Shown here in pieces: positions 1 to 9,857 of a stretch of 35,570 nt of DNA. The DNA is from Perkinsus marinus ATCC 50983. Lineage: Eukaryota; Perkinsozoa; Perkinsida; Perkinsidae. Under the pieces are notes generated by a model. It worked only from the letters and a program-made list of their open reading frames with translations. It had not been told where the DNA came from and ran no database searches. The DNA lies in assembly GCF_000006405.1 (NCBI RefSeq), contig NW_003211408.1, positions 107,111 to 142,680 on the forward strand, in the 5' to 3' direction. Made by a program: the position numbers and the translations under genes. The first letter of the stretch is position 1. Each line of letters starts with the position of its first letter.

Positions 1-496
1 CTACTCATGCCCAACACGCCCCTCCGCCAGCTCCAGTTCAGGGCGGCATGATGAGCGGTCTTGCTGGGTCAATGATGTCTGGTAAGGGCCAATACGACCA
101 ACACTCTTGGTGACGATGGTTAACTCAGGTATGGCTACTGGTGCTGGCTTCTCGATGGCTAACAGGGCGGTTGATGCGGTCATGGGACCAAGACAGACTG
201 AGGTCGTCCACAGGCATGAGGGAGAGCCGACCTCACCACCACCACCACAAGCAGCACCACAGCAACAACAACAAGTCAGTCAGGTAAGGGTTGTTCTGAT
301 AGGCTAGGGTGTATTCTATTGTCAGAGCTCTGGTAATGTGTGCCAAGTCCAGCAGGACCAGCTCAACCAGTGTATGGACCAGGCTGTGGAGGCTTCCCAG
401 TGCCAGTAGGTTTAGGGTTGGCCGTCCAGGTGGTCATCATGATTGACATTCAGATACTATTTGGACGCCCTAAAGGCTTGCCGCCAGACGGTTTAG
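1..496 (+). CDS. CHCHD2/Mix17-type twin CX9C protein, 3' part
   Basis: The 5' end lies outside the window. Four exons join in frame: 1-81, 129-283, 326-405 and 454-496 (TAG). The introns are 47, 42 and 48 bases with GT...AG ends. The product has a Pro/Gln-rich stretch, then a Gly/Ala/Met-rich segment (GMATGAGFSMANRAVDAVMG), a His- and Gln-rich linker (APQQQQQ), and a C-terminal CHCH domain. That domain has four cysteines, each separated by exactly nine residues (C-x9-C-x9-C-x9-C), ending YYLDALKACRQTV. Spacing, glycine-rich hydrophobic segment and ending match the CHCHD2/CHCHD10/Mix17 family. These proteins of the mitochondrial intermembrane space are oxidised by Mia40 and act in cristae organisation and respiratory control. 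The last intron splits a Gln codon, and the CX9C spacing is exact only after splicing, which supports the exon model. The assignment is inferred from motif and architecture. Confidence 0.85.
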
Positions 497-1797
497 TGTG
501 CTGGTCATCAGCATCATTACGATGAAGTCGTTTTCATCGATACACCCATCAATCTGGTCGAGGAAACTTTTTGATTGGAAGGATAATACACTCGGTGACT
601 GTGATGAATCGGCCAAGCCGTCATCTTAGAAACCTAAACAACGAGGATGAACCTCATTGCAAATCATTGTCTGCTTGAGTTGGTCAATACATGGACTGCC
701 TGTCTCGTGAACCGTATCACTCACCGACACACTCGTACCACTCCCCGATGAACGGCAGAAATATTAAATACAATGTATGGAAACGCTTGAGCTTGTCGTG
801 ACTTCACTGAACAATGCGAAACAGGGTTCTACGATGGGTATCACTTGGTGTGTAGATCGCCCACTAGGTGTGTCCTCCACTGAGTCATCGAAGGGTCTCT
901 CTGCCCTAACGACGAGCGTGGCTCCTATGGAAGGGCTATCGATGACAGCACTGAGCGATCGATGAGACTTCAAAACTCGCTAAAAAGGGACAGAAACTGA
1001 TCGCTGAGTATACGAGCGTCAATGCTGTTTCCACTTCACACCGTCAACCTCTCAGATAAGAGAAGGAAAGTGAACAAACACTAGGCAGCAATAGTCTTTT
1101 GCCAAGAGACTATTGCTATGGGATAACAAGCCTACTTCCAGCCAACAAAACTACTCACTACCTAGATGGTCCAAGCGTAGAATTCCGCGTTGACTATCAC
1201 GACATCCCGGGTTCTAGCCCTGATATTGGTATCATTTCAAGAATGGTACATTCGTACTATGCTATGGTTAGCATCCCGGGACCTCATGTTCTAGTCCTAG
1301 GATTTACATAACTCACAAAATAGTATAACCGTACTACACAGTGTGGTTGGGTCAGACTCCAGTGTAGCACAGAGGTCTAGTGATGATAACATAGTGTAGG
1401 CTACACTATGTTACCATCACTAGACCCAAAGGCCTGAGACTGATATGACTAAAAGATAGCTATACAATCTTTTAGGCAAGGACTGTCTAGTTTCCTTTCA
1501 CGATTCCCTGATGACCCGTTTCACAACTACTGACCATAACACAACAAAAAAGTTTGCAAGGAACAACGATTGTACGCCGAAAGTTGTAGCGAATGTGCGT
1601 ATTTCACGATGGAATGTACAAGTAGGACCCTACTGGGGACCATCTAAAAACGGTAGTTCAGTCATCATCTCCAGCCTTCTTTGAGTTGTCGCTCCCTTTG
1701 AGCAGACAAACACCAGAGCACATTTGAGGAGAGCCTCCATAATGTCGGAAACTTCCCAATACTAGATAAAGCTGTGTAGCTGCTGGGTAAACGACGT
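497..1797. other. Spacer between the CHCH gene and the transhydrogenase array
   Basis: I see no gene here. Open frames at 777-965 and 1099-1311 are short and unrecognised. The stretch holds an 11-bp inverted repeat (arms 1087-1097 and 1107-1117) and a long hairpin at 1374-1426. The two flanking genes converge (plus-strand CHCH gene, minus-strand transhydrogenase), so both 3' ends and their polyadenylation sites must lie here. No clear AATAAA-type signal was recognised. Confidence 0.5.
1374..1426. repeat. Hairpin, 26-bp arms (MITE-like)
   Basis: Arm 1374-1399 is the reverse complement of 1401-1426 with one mismatch and a one-base loop. The centre reads AGTGTAGGCTACACT. The same 15-base core occurs in another inverted repeat at 33536-33550, which suggests a dispersed hairpin element family rather than a chance palindrome. 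Confidence 0.75.
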
Positions 1798-4700
1798 CTA
1801 TCGGTGGAACATGGCAAGCATGCGTTTGGTGATCCAGAAACCACCGAAGATGTTGAATCCGGCAGCGAAGGTACCCAAGATGGCACAAATCTGAGCGAAG
1901 GCCCCGCAGGCAGAGAGCTGCTGCATGGCGCCAACGACAATGATACCAGAGATGGCGTTAGTCTCAGACATGAGAGGGGTATGCAAGGCATGGTCGACAC
2001 CCCAGACAAGGAAGTAACCGACAATAACAGCCATCACGAAGGACATCATCTGGTCAACCAAAGCGACGCTGCGACTAGCACCGATACCAGCACAGCAAGC
2101 ACCGACAACAACGAAAACGAGGAAGAAGTTCAACCACTTAGAGAAGGCAGTCTGGGGCTTCTTCTCGGCTGCAACAGGAGCATCGTTCTTGGGGGCTGCA
2201 GGAGCCTTAGGGGCCGGTGGGGGAGCAGGACGAGCGGCAGGCTTCCATGTAACCTGTCCCTGATAAGTGCAACGGATTGGTCCGATAACATCATCAGGCT
2301 GAGCGAGAGCCTCATCAACACCAGCCGCACCCTTCATCTGGTCGAACAAGAAACGCATGTTGGCGCTGAAGAGCTCGGAAGCCTGAGCAGGCATGAAGCG
2401 AGCAAGGTTGGTCTGACCAATGATGGTCACACCGCTCTCGGGGTCAAGGAAAGTCTTGTCCTTCTGAGTGAGCTCACAGTTACCACCCTGCTGAGCGGCA
2501 AGATCGACAATAACAGAGCCGGGCCTCATTGAGCGAACCATCTCCTTGGTGATAAGCAGAGGAGCGGGCTTGCCGGGGATTTGGGCGGTGGTGACAACAA
2601 CATCAGCCTTCTTAACCTCCTGAGAGTAGAGCTGCATTTGGGCCTTGTGGAATCCCTCAGACATCTCCTTAGCATAACCACCAGAACCAGCACCTTCCTC
2701 CTTATAGGGTACCTCGGCGAACTTGGCGCCCATAGACTCAACCTGTTCCTTTACAACAGAACGGGTATCATTTGCAGTAACCAAAGCACCAATAGAACGA
2801 GCAGTTCCGATGGCGGAAAGGCCAGCGACACCGGCACCAATGATGAAGACGTTGGCGGCGGGAACACTACCAGCGGCAGTGGTCAAAGGCTTAGCGAAAC
2901 GAGGCAAAAGATGGAAAGCCTCAATGATAGCCTTGTAGCCACCCATGTTGGCCATAGAGGACAAAGTATCCAACTTCTGGGCACGAGTAATTCGGGGAAC
3001 AGCGTCGACAGACATGGCAGTCACACCTTTAGCAGCAAGAGTCTTGAGCAACTCGGGGTTGAAGGCGGGCCACAAGTAAGTAATCACAACCTGACCACGA
3101 CGGAGGTTAGCGAAGTCCTGATCAGTCAAGGTGTTAATCTTGATGATGACATCAGCCGCCTTATAAACCTCTTCAGCGGTGTCAACGAGTTTGCATCCTT
3201 CAACGGCGTAGTAGCGATCAGGGAAAGAAGCCTTCTCACCACAGTTGCGCTCCATGACGAAGGCGAAGCCCATATCGCGGAACTTGGACACGACATTAGG
3301 GGCGATAGCAACACGAGTCTCATCGCTGTTCATAGTCTCATCGAGTACACCAATGGTCTTGAGAGCCGGAGGATACTCCTTAACCTTCTCGGGCTCGGGC
3401 TTCTTCTCCTCAGCAAGGAGGGGAGTGGAAGCGTTGTCAGCGGTGGTGACCTTCTTCTCCTTGGCGAGACCCTGGAGAGCAGCAAGCAACTCCTGTGTCT
3501 TTTCGTGAGCATTACCGAAGAGCATACGAGTATTCTCCTTGTAGAACAGGGGGTTCTCGATACCAGAGTAGCCAGTAGCCATGGAACGTTTCATGACGAC
3601 GCAGATCTTAGCTTTCCACACCTCAAGAACGGGCATGCCTCCAATGGGCGACGAAAGGTCCTCAACCGCCATGGGGTTGACGATATCGTTGGCGCCGATG
3701 ACAAGGGAGACATCCGTGCTAGGGAACTCGGGATTGACCTCATCCATCTCCTTAACGATATCATAAGGGACGTTAGCCTCGGCCAACAACACGTTCATAT
3801 GGCCCGGCAAACGACCAGCGACGGGGTGAATGGCAAACTGGACCTTGACACCATGAGTACGGAGGCAGTCAGCGATACCAGCGACAGTCTGCTGGCAACG
3901 AGCAACAGCCATACCGTAGCCGGGAACAATGATGACAGACTTGCCGTTAATCATCTTCTCGGCAACCTCATCAATATTGGTTTCAGTAACAGTACCAGTG
4001 ACCTCGACAGTGTGACCCTCCTCGACACCAAAGCCACCAAGAATGACGGAGGTGAAGGAACGGTTCATACCCTTGCACATGATGTAAGAAAGGATGGCAC
4101 CAGAAGAACCAATAAGAGAACCGGCGATGATAAGGATCGTGTTGGAAAGCATGAAACCACAGGCAACGGTAGTCCAACCGGAGTAGGAGTTCAACATGGA
4201 GACAACAACAGGCATATCAGCGCCACCGATGGACATGACGAGAGCCCAACCGAGATAAAGGCAGATAATAGTGGTGGCAATAATGATCCACATACCAGTA
4301 GTGGTACCCTTACCAACCATGCACAACCAAACGGTGAGCAGGATGGAAGCGAGGCAGATGCCAGCGTTAATCCAGTGACGGAAGGGAAGCAGGAGAGCCT
4401 TAGAGCGAATAACACCCTGCAACTTGCCACAAGCAACAATGGAACCGGTGAGAGTCATGGCACCGAAGAAGATACCAATCATAGTCTCGACCAAGTGGCC
4501 AGCGTTCATCATCTCCTGAGCATCGAAGTAACGAGCGTAGGCGACCATAACGGCAGCAAAACCGACACTAGCATGGAAGCCAGCGACCATCTGAGGCATC
4601 ACAATCATAGTAGCCTTAGACGAGAGCCAAAGACCACAGACAGCCGCGATGACAAAGCAGATGATAGCAAGAACACCCGAATGATGAGTGAAGCGGGGGT

Positions 4701-4950
4701 CGAAGCAGGCGAAGATGATGGCAACAAGCATACCGATGACACCGGCCATGTTACCCTTAGTGGCAGTCTCAGGAGAACCAAGACCCCTCAAAGCATACAT
4801 GAAACACATGCCAACGAAGACGACAGCAGCCTCGTTCATAGAGATGAGACTGGCACTCTCATCCTGGATAGCGGGGAGCTCGACGGTGCTCCCTCTCAGT
4901 TCGGTAGCAGCTGCTACAGCGCACGAGATGGCAATGACGGAGAAGCGCAT
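1798..4950 (-). CDS. NAD(P) transhydrogenase, PntB-PntA fusion, copy 1
   Basis: A 1050-residue intronless gene for proton-translocating transhydrogenase (NADH + NADP+ to NAD+ + NADPH, coupled to proton flow; EC 7.1.1.1). Order: a signal-like N-terminus (residues 1-17), about eight membrane spans (45-300), then the NADP(H) domain (about 325-490) with PGYGMAVARCQQ, HPVAGRLPGHMNVLLAEAN and GGMPVLEVWK. A charged Pro/Glu/Lys linker (490-535) leads to the NAD(H) domain (535-915) with VDAVPRITRAQ, the Rossmann GAGVAG and AQIPGKPAPLLI. Four further spans (about 960-1045) close the protein. This B-then-A order is the one known from apicomplexans and Entamoeba; animals have A then B. The copy carries Met at residue 540, where both sister copies have Lys. 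Codon bias is strong and leaves long antisense open frames. It is the 3'-most copy in the direction of transcription. Confidence 0.97.
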   Translation of the reverse strand: MRFSVIAISCAVAAATELRGSTVELPAIQDESASLISMNEAAVVFVGMCFMYALRGLGSPETATKGNMAGVIGMLVAIIFACFDPRFTHHSGVLAIICFVIAAVCGLWLSSKATMIVMPQMVAGFHASVGFAAVMVAYARYFDAQEMMNAGHLVETMIGIFFGAMTLTGSIVACGKLQGVIRSKALLLPFRHWINAGICLASILLTVWLCMVGKGTTTGMWIIIATTIICLYLGWALVMSIGGADMPVVVSMLNSYSGWTTVACGFMLSNTILIIAGSLIGSSGAILSYIMCKGMNRSFTSVILGGFGVEEGHTVEVTGTVTETNIDEVAEKMINGKSVIIVPGYGMAVARCQQTVAGIADCLRTHGVKVQFAIHPVAGRLPGHMNVLLAEANVPYDIVKEMDEVNPEFPSTDVSLVIGANDIVNPMAVEDLSSPIGGMPVLEVWKAKICVVMKRSMATGYSGIENPLFYKENTRMLFGNAHEKTQELLAALQGLAKEKKVTTADNASTPLLAEEKKPEPEKVKEYPPALKTIGVLDETMNSDETRVAIAPNVVSKFRDMGFAFVMERNCGEKASFPDRYYAVEGCKLVDTAEEVYKAADVIIKINTLTDQDFANLRRGQVVITYLWPAFNPELLKTLAAKGVTAMSVDAVPRITRAQKLDTLSSMANMGGYKAIIEAFHLLPRFAKPLTTAAGSVPAANVFIIGAGVAGLSAIGTARSIGALVTANDTRSVVKEQVESMGAKFAEVPYKEEGAGSGGYAKEMSEGFHKAQMQLYSQEVKKADVVVTTAQIPGKPAPLLITKEMVRSMRPGSVIVDLAAQQGGNCELTQKDKTFLDPESGVTIIGQTNLARFMPAQASELFSANMRFLFDQMKGAAGVDEALAQPDDVIGPIRCTYQGQVTWKPAARPAPPPAPKAPAAPKNDAPVAAEKKPQTAFSKWLNFFLVFVVVGACCAGIGASRSVALVDQMMSFVMAVIVGYFLVWGVDHALHTPLMSETNAISGIIVVGAMQQLSACGAFAQICAILGTFAAGFNIFGGFWITKRMLAMFHR

Positions 4951-5937
4951 TCCTAGACTAAAAAATCGGTACTGAAACGAAATTCGATGAAGTGAGCCTC
5001 ACGACTATCGTCATGAAACTGAAATGACTGGCTCTCATACTAGGAGAATACCAAATTCTCCCTTGATATCAACCGCTGAACTTGTGAACTAGAGGAACGA
5101 CGACAACATCCATTTCACGAAGCAATTGCAGGTACTAGCTTGCCAAAGCTTGTCGCTTTGTGTTGTCTATGTATCGTATCTTCTTAGCGATCTTTCCCAA
5201 GCAGCACTCCAGTGACATCTGAATTATGGATCCCGTTCCCTGATACTCCTAAACGAGTGTACTCAAGGAATACTTGCTCTCAAGAGTTCTCAGACTAAAG
5301 ATGGAGATTACTTACACGCGGTGAACTCATGTGAGAGGGTTGCTGAGGGGCGAATGAACTCGTTGCAATTCATAAGGTGGGGCAGTGGAGAGTGACAATT
5401 GTTCTTGAGCAGAGATTCGATTCACATCTGTATCGCTGGCATAAAGCACACAGCCCTCAACGGACTAAACCAACTCTGCTGATCCATTTCCATGAAGCAA
5501 CAGATACCGTTCTGGACTATGCTAATACTGAAAAAGGAACTGGGACCAGCAGGTAACAGCATAGCACTTACTGAGGATCTCTCGTCAATCGTATAACCTA
5601 TATCACTTTGCTTTTTCTTCGTTTGGTCGTTAACACTCGTGAACACAATAACGTCTGAAATTACGATTGTATAAGGTTGAAGGATTCCGGCTGCGAGGAA
5701 CAAGAAACATATGCCAGACAAATAAGCAAATGCACGCATCCAACAATCGAATGATCAAGCATGACCCCAAGAGGGTCGTGCAAAAATGAGCCCCTCCAAA
5801 CGTAGTCCAGTAATCACCTTCGACATTGCTCGATCGGTTGATGTAAACAATAGTAACAGCAGGCCCAAAGTCGGAAGGGAGAAGCAAGAGACTCCCACAC
5901 TAAATAAAGCCATAGATAGTTGTCGAGTTGGCAACGT
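4951..5937. promoter_or_regulatory. Spacer upstream of transhydrogenase copy 1
   Basis: A 987-base spacer between the stop codon of copy 2 and the start codon of copy 1; no gene seen. It should hold the copy 2 3' end and the copy 1 promoter. On the minus strand the start codon follows a T-rich tract ending in AG by two bases, consistent with a spliced-leader acceptor (inference). Bases 5142-5168 match 9487-9513 upstream of copy 2 at 26 of 27 positions, whereas the surrounding spacers show no obvious similarity. Confidence 0.5.
5142..5168. promoter_or_regulatory. Conserved noncoding block, copy 1 spacer
   Basis: A 27-base block matching 9487-9513 with a single difference. It includes AAAGCTTG and CGCTTTGTGTTGTCT and could fold as a short stem (CAAAGC...GCTTTG). 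It lies about 190 bases upstream of the copy 1 start codon; the match in the copy 2 spacer lies about 400 bases upstream. No such block was found upstream of copy 3. Function is unknown: a promoter element or a relic of the duplication are both possible. Confidence 0.45.
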
Positions 5938-8900
5938 TTAATGGTGGAACATGGCAAGCATGCGTTTGGTGATCCAGAAACCACCGAAGATATTGAATCC
6001 GGCAGCGAAGGTACCCAAGATGGCACAAATCTGAGCGAAAGCACCGCAAGCAGAGAGCTGCTGCATGGCGCCAACGATGATGATACCAGAGATGGCGTTA
6101 GTCTCAGACATGAGAGGGGTATGCAAGGCATGGTCGACACCCCAGACGAGGAAGTAACCGACAATAACAGCCATCACGAAGGACATCATCTGGTCAACCA
6201 AAGCGACGCTACGACTAGCACCGATACCAGCACAGCAAGCACCGACAACAATGAGAACGAGGAAGAAGTTCAACCACTTAGAGAAAGCAGTCTGAGGCTT
6301 CTTCTCGGCTTCAACAGGAGCCTCGGTCTTGGGGGCAGCAGGGGCCTTAGGGGCCGGTGGGGGAGCAGGACGAGCGACAGGCTTCCATGTAACCTGTCCC
6401 TGATAAGTGCAACGGATTGGTCCGATAACATCATCAGGCTGAGCGAGAGCCTCATCAACACCAGCCGCACCCTTCATCTGGTCGAACAAGAAACGCATGT
6501 TGGCGCTGAAGAGCTCGGAAGCCTGAGCAGGCATGAAGCGAGCAAGGTTGGTCTGGCCAATGATGGTCACACCGCTCTCGGGGTCAAGGAAAGTCTTGTC
6601 CTTCTGAGTGAGCTCACAGTTACCACCCTGCTGAGCGGCAAGATCGACAATAACAGAGCCGGGCCTCATTGAGCGAACCATCTCCTTGGTGATAAGCAGA
6701 GGAGCGGGCTTGCCGGGGATCTGGGCGGTGGTGACAACAACATCAGCCTTCTTAACCTCCTGAGAGTAGAGCTGCATTTGGGCCTTGTGGAATCCCTCAG
6801 ACATCTCCTTAGCATAACCACCAGAACCAGCACCTTCCTCCTTATAGGGTACCTCGGCGAACTTGGCGCCCATGGACTCAACCTGTTCCTTCACAACAGA
6901 ACGAGTATCATTAGCAGTAACCAAAGCACCAATAGAGCGAGCAGTTCCGATGGCGGAAAGGCCAGCGACACCGGCACCAATGATGAAGACGTTGGCGGCG
7001 GGAACGCTACCAGCGGCAGTGGTCAAAGGCTTAGCGAAACGAGGCAAGAGATGGAACGCCTCAATGATAGCCTTGTAGCCACCCATGTTGGCCATAGAGG
7101 ACAAAGTATCCAACTTCTGGGCACGAGTAATTCGGGGAACAGCGTCGACAGACATGGCAGTCACACCTTTAGCAGCAAGAGTCTTGAGCAACTCGGGGTT
7201 GAAGGCGGGCCACAAGTAAGTAACCACAACCTGACCACGACGAAGGTTGGCGAAGTCCTGATCAGTCAAGGTGTTAATCTTGATGATGACATCAGCCGCC
7301 TTGTAAACCTCTTCAGCGGTGTCAACGAGTTTGCATCCTTCAACGGCATAGTAGCGATCGGGGAAAGAAGCCTTCTCACCACAGTTGCGCTCCATGACGA
7401 AGGCGAAGCCCATATCGCGGAACTTGGACACAACATTAGGAGCGATAGCAACACGAGTCTCATCGCTGTTCTTAGTCTCATCGAGTACACCAATGGTCTT
7501 GAGAGCCGGAGGATACTCCTTAACCTTCTCGGGCTCAGGCTTCTTCTCCTCAGCAAGAAGGGGAGTGGAGGCGTTGTCAGCGGTGGTGACCTTCTTCTCC
7601 TTGGCAAGACCCTGGAGAGCAGCAAGCAACTCCTGTGTCTTTTCGTGAGCATTACCGAAGAGCATACGAGTATTCTCCTTGTAGAACAAGGGATTCTCAA
7701 TACCAGAGTAGCCAGTGGCCATGGAACGCTTCATGACGACGCAGGTCTTAGCCTTCCACACCTCAAGAACGGGCATGCCTCCAATGGGCGAGGAAAGATC
7801 CTCAACGGCCATGGGGTTGACGATATCGTTGGCTCCGATAATGAGAGACACATCCGTGGTGGGGAACTCGGGATTGACCTCATCCATCTCCTTAACGATA
7901 TCATAAGGGACGTTAGCCTCGGCCAACAAAACGTTCATATGGCCCGGCAAACGACCAGCGACGGGGTGAATGGCAAACTGGACCTTGACACCATGAGTGC
8001 GGAGGCAGTCAGCGATACCAGCGACAGTCTGCTGGCAACGAGCAACAGCCATACCGTAGCCGGGAACAATGATGACAGACTTGCCGTTAATCATTTTCTC
8101 GGCAACCTCATCGACATTAGTCTCAGTAGCGGTACCAGTGACCTCAACGGTGTGACCCTCTTCAACACCAAAGCCACCAAGAATGACGGAGGTAAAGGAA
8201 CGGTTCATACCCTTGCACATGATGTAAGAAAGGATGGCACCAGAAGAACCAATAAGAGAACCAGCGATGATAAGGATCGTGTTGGAAAGCATGAAACCAC
8301 AGGCAACGGTAGTCCAACCGGAGTAGGAGTTCAACATGGAGACAACAACAGGCATATCAGCGCCACCAATGGACATGACGAGAGCCCAACCGAGATAAAG
8401 GCAGATAATAGTGGTGGCAATAATGATCCACATACCAGTAGTGGTACCCTTACCAACCATGCACAACCAAACGGTGAGCAGGATGGAAGCGAGGCAGATG
8501 CCAGCGTTAATCCAGTGACGGAAGGGAAGCAGGAGAGCCTTAGAGCGAATAACACCCTGCAACTTGCCACAAGCAACAATGGAACCGGTGAGAGTCATGG
8601 CACCGAAGAAGATACCAATCATAGTCTCGACCAAGTGGCCAGCGTTCATCATCTCCTGAGCATCGAAGTAACGAGCGTAGGCGACCATAACGGCAGCAAA
8701 ACCGACACTAGCATGGAAGCCAGCGACCATCTGAGGCATCACAATCATAGTAGCCTTAGACGAGAGCCAAAGACCACAGACAGCCGCGATGACAAAGCAG
8801 ATGATAGCAAGAACACCCGAATGATGAGTGAAGCGGGGGTCGAAGCAGGCGAAGATGATGGCAACAAGCATACCGATGACACCGGCCATGTTACCCTTAG

Positions 8901-9090
8901 TGGCAGTCTCAGGAGAACCAAGACCCCTCAAAGCATACATGAAACACATGCCAACGAAGACGACAGCAGCCTCGTTCATAGAGATGAGACTGGCACTCTC
9001 ATCCTGGATAGCGGGGAGCTCGACGGTGCTCCCTCTCAGTTCGGTAGCAGCTGCTACAGCGCACGAGATGGCGTAGATGAAGAATCGCAT
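5938..9090 (-). CDS. NAD(P) transhydrogenase, PntB-PntA fusion, copy 2
   Basis: A 1050-residue intronless gene, nearly identical in protein sequence to copy 1, with the same layout: signal-like N-terminus, membrane block, NADP(H) domain, charged linker, NAD(H) domain and C-terminal spans. All core motifs are intact: GYGMAVARCQQ, HPVAGRLPGHMNV, GAGVAG and AQIPGKPAPLL. Lys is retained at residue 540. Differences from copy 1 are mostly synonymous and unevenly spread. Bases 8369-9072 (the first third of the protein) match copy 1 base for base over 704 positions, while the middle and 3' parts differ at scattered sites. The first few codons differ from copy 1 (MRFFIYAISC against MRFSVIAISC), and upstream sequence is unrelated apart from one short block, so the homogenised tract ends almost at the start codon. 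A duplicate expressed from its own promoter is the simplest reading. Confidence 0.97.
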   Translation of the reverse strand: MRFFIYAISCAVAAATELRGSTVELPAIQDESASLISMNEAAVVFVGMCFMYALRGLGSPETATKGNMAGVIGMLVAIIFACFDPRFTHHSGVLAIICFVIAAVCGLWLSSKATMIVMPQMVAGFHASVGFAAVMVAYARYFDAQEMMNAGHLVETMIGIFFGAMTLTGSIVACGKLQGVIRSKALLLPFRHWINAGICLASILLTVWLCMVGKGTTTGMWIIIATTIICLYLGWALVMSIGGADMPVVVSMLNSYSGWTTVACGFMLSNTILIIAGSLIGSSGAILSYIMCKGMNRSFTSVILGGFGVEEGHTVEVTGTATETNVDEVAEKMINGKSVIIVPGYGMAVARCQQTVAGIADCLRTHGVKVQFAIHPVAGRLPGHMNVLLAEANVPYDIVKEMDEVNPEFPTTDVSLIIGANDIVNPMAVEDLSSPIGGMPVLEVWKAKTCVVMKRSMATGYSGIENPLFYKENTRMLFGNAHEKTQELLAALQGLAKEKKVTTADNASTPLLAEEKKPEPEKVKEYPPALKTIGVLDETKNSDETRVAIAPNVVSKFRDMGFAFVMERNCGEKASFPDRYYAVEGCKLVDTAEEVYKAADVIIKINTLTDQDFANLRRGQVVVTYLWPAFNPELLKTLAAKGVTAMSVDAVPRITRAQKLDTLSSMANMGGYKAIIEAFHLLPRFAKPLTTAAGSVPAANVFIIGAGVAGLSAIGTARSIGALVTANDTRSVVKEQVESMGAKFAEVPYKEEGAGSGGYAKEMSEGFHKAQMQLYSQEVKKADVVVTTAQIPGKPAPLLITKEMVRSMRPGSVIVDLAAQQGGNCELTQKDKTFLDPESGVTIIGQTNLARFMPAQASELFSANMRFLFDQMKGAAGVDEALAQPDDVIGPIRCTYQGQVTWKPVARPAPPPAPKAPAAPKTEAPVEAEKKPQTAFSKWLNFFLVLIVVGACCAGIGASRSVALVDQMMSFVMAVIVGYFLVWGVDHALHTPLMSETNAISGIIIVGAMQQLSACGAFAQICAILGTFAAGFNIFGGFWITKRMLAMFHH

Positions 9091-9857
9091 TTGTGGACTA
9101 ACAATACGACACTACATTAAGAAAACACTCCTCATCAAACCTTCAACACAGCAAACTCCACCAGTACTCAGTCAGTTTGCTACCTGTTTCCATAGCCTAC
9201 GATCAATGCTCGATGCCAAGAATAAGGCTCAATTCCCGACACCTATAGGATCGCAATAAAGCCACCTCTAACCGGCACTCAAGATTGGGCCAGAAACGCT
9301 ATAGCTTGATCGATGTGGCCGAATAGGGCCGATCAACGGGGAAAAATTAGCTTTTCACGCCCATCTTCCGTAAACCCCGCCGACAATCCACATTATACGA
9401 TAAGAGCAGCGTTCTACTCATACGAACGAAGCTGACTACGTGGATGACCCCTAATTTAACTCCTTTATTACTCTAACAACTAACAGGCCAAAGCTTGACG
9501 CTTTGTGTTGTCTCCATGATCGGGCGAGCGAGTTTTTCATCAGTCCAGACCAACCCTTTATACTGGATAAACACGACTCATCCGTGAGATAAACCAGTTT
9601 GCTAGCCAACTGTCTTATACAATGGACTTGATCCATTCAAGCTAACGTAACGATCGACTCAATACAGCAATCATGCAACTACGAATCTCATCTTTTCGAC
9701 TAGAATGAATCACCTTATACACCTAACATCATGCCGTTAGCTATAGAACTGTCCATTGCTATACGCAAGGAAACATCGCTCGAGACTCCAGCCTAGCGAA
9801 AGGTGTGGCATTTTTTGGAAAAAACATAATCGTTGCGACTGCTTGTTAACATAAACT
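9091..9857. promoter_or_regulatory. Spacer upstream of transhydrogenase copy 2
   Basis: A 767-base spacer between the copy 3 stop and the copy 2 start, with no gene seen. On the minus strand a TTGTTAG lies seven bases before the start codon, a possible spliced-leader acceptor (inference). The block 9487-9513 is conserved with the spacer of copy 1. Confidence 0.45.
9487..9513. promoter_or_regulatory. Conserved noncoding block, copy 2 spacer
   Basis: Matches 5142-5168 at 26 of 27 positions, in the same orientation relative to the downstream transhydrogenase start codon. The surrounding spacer sequences do not align by eye. Confidence 0.45.

Noticed and set aside
2581-9120. Very long plus-strand open frames opposite transhydrogenase copies 1 and 2 (about 780-790 codons each), plus shorter ones
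   Set aside because: They are exact antisense of conserved enzyme genes, Ser/Asn/Gly-rich with no domain. They arise because the strong codon bias of the sense gene avoids codons that would be stops on the other strand.
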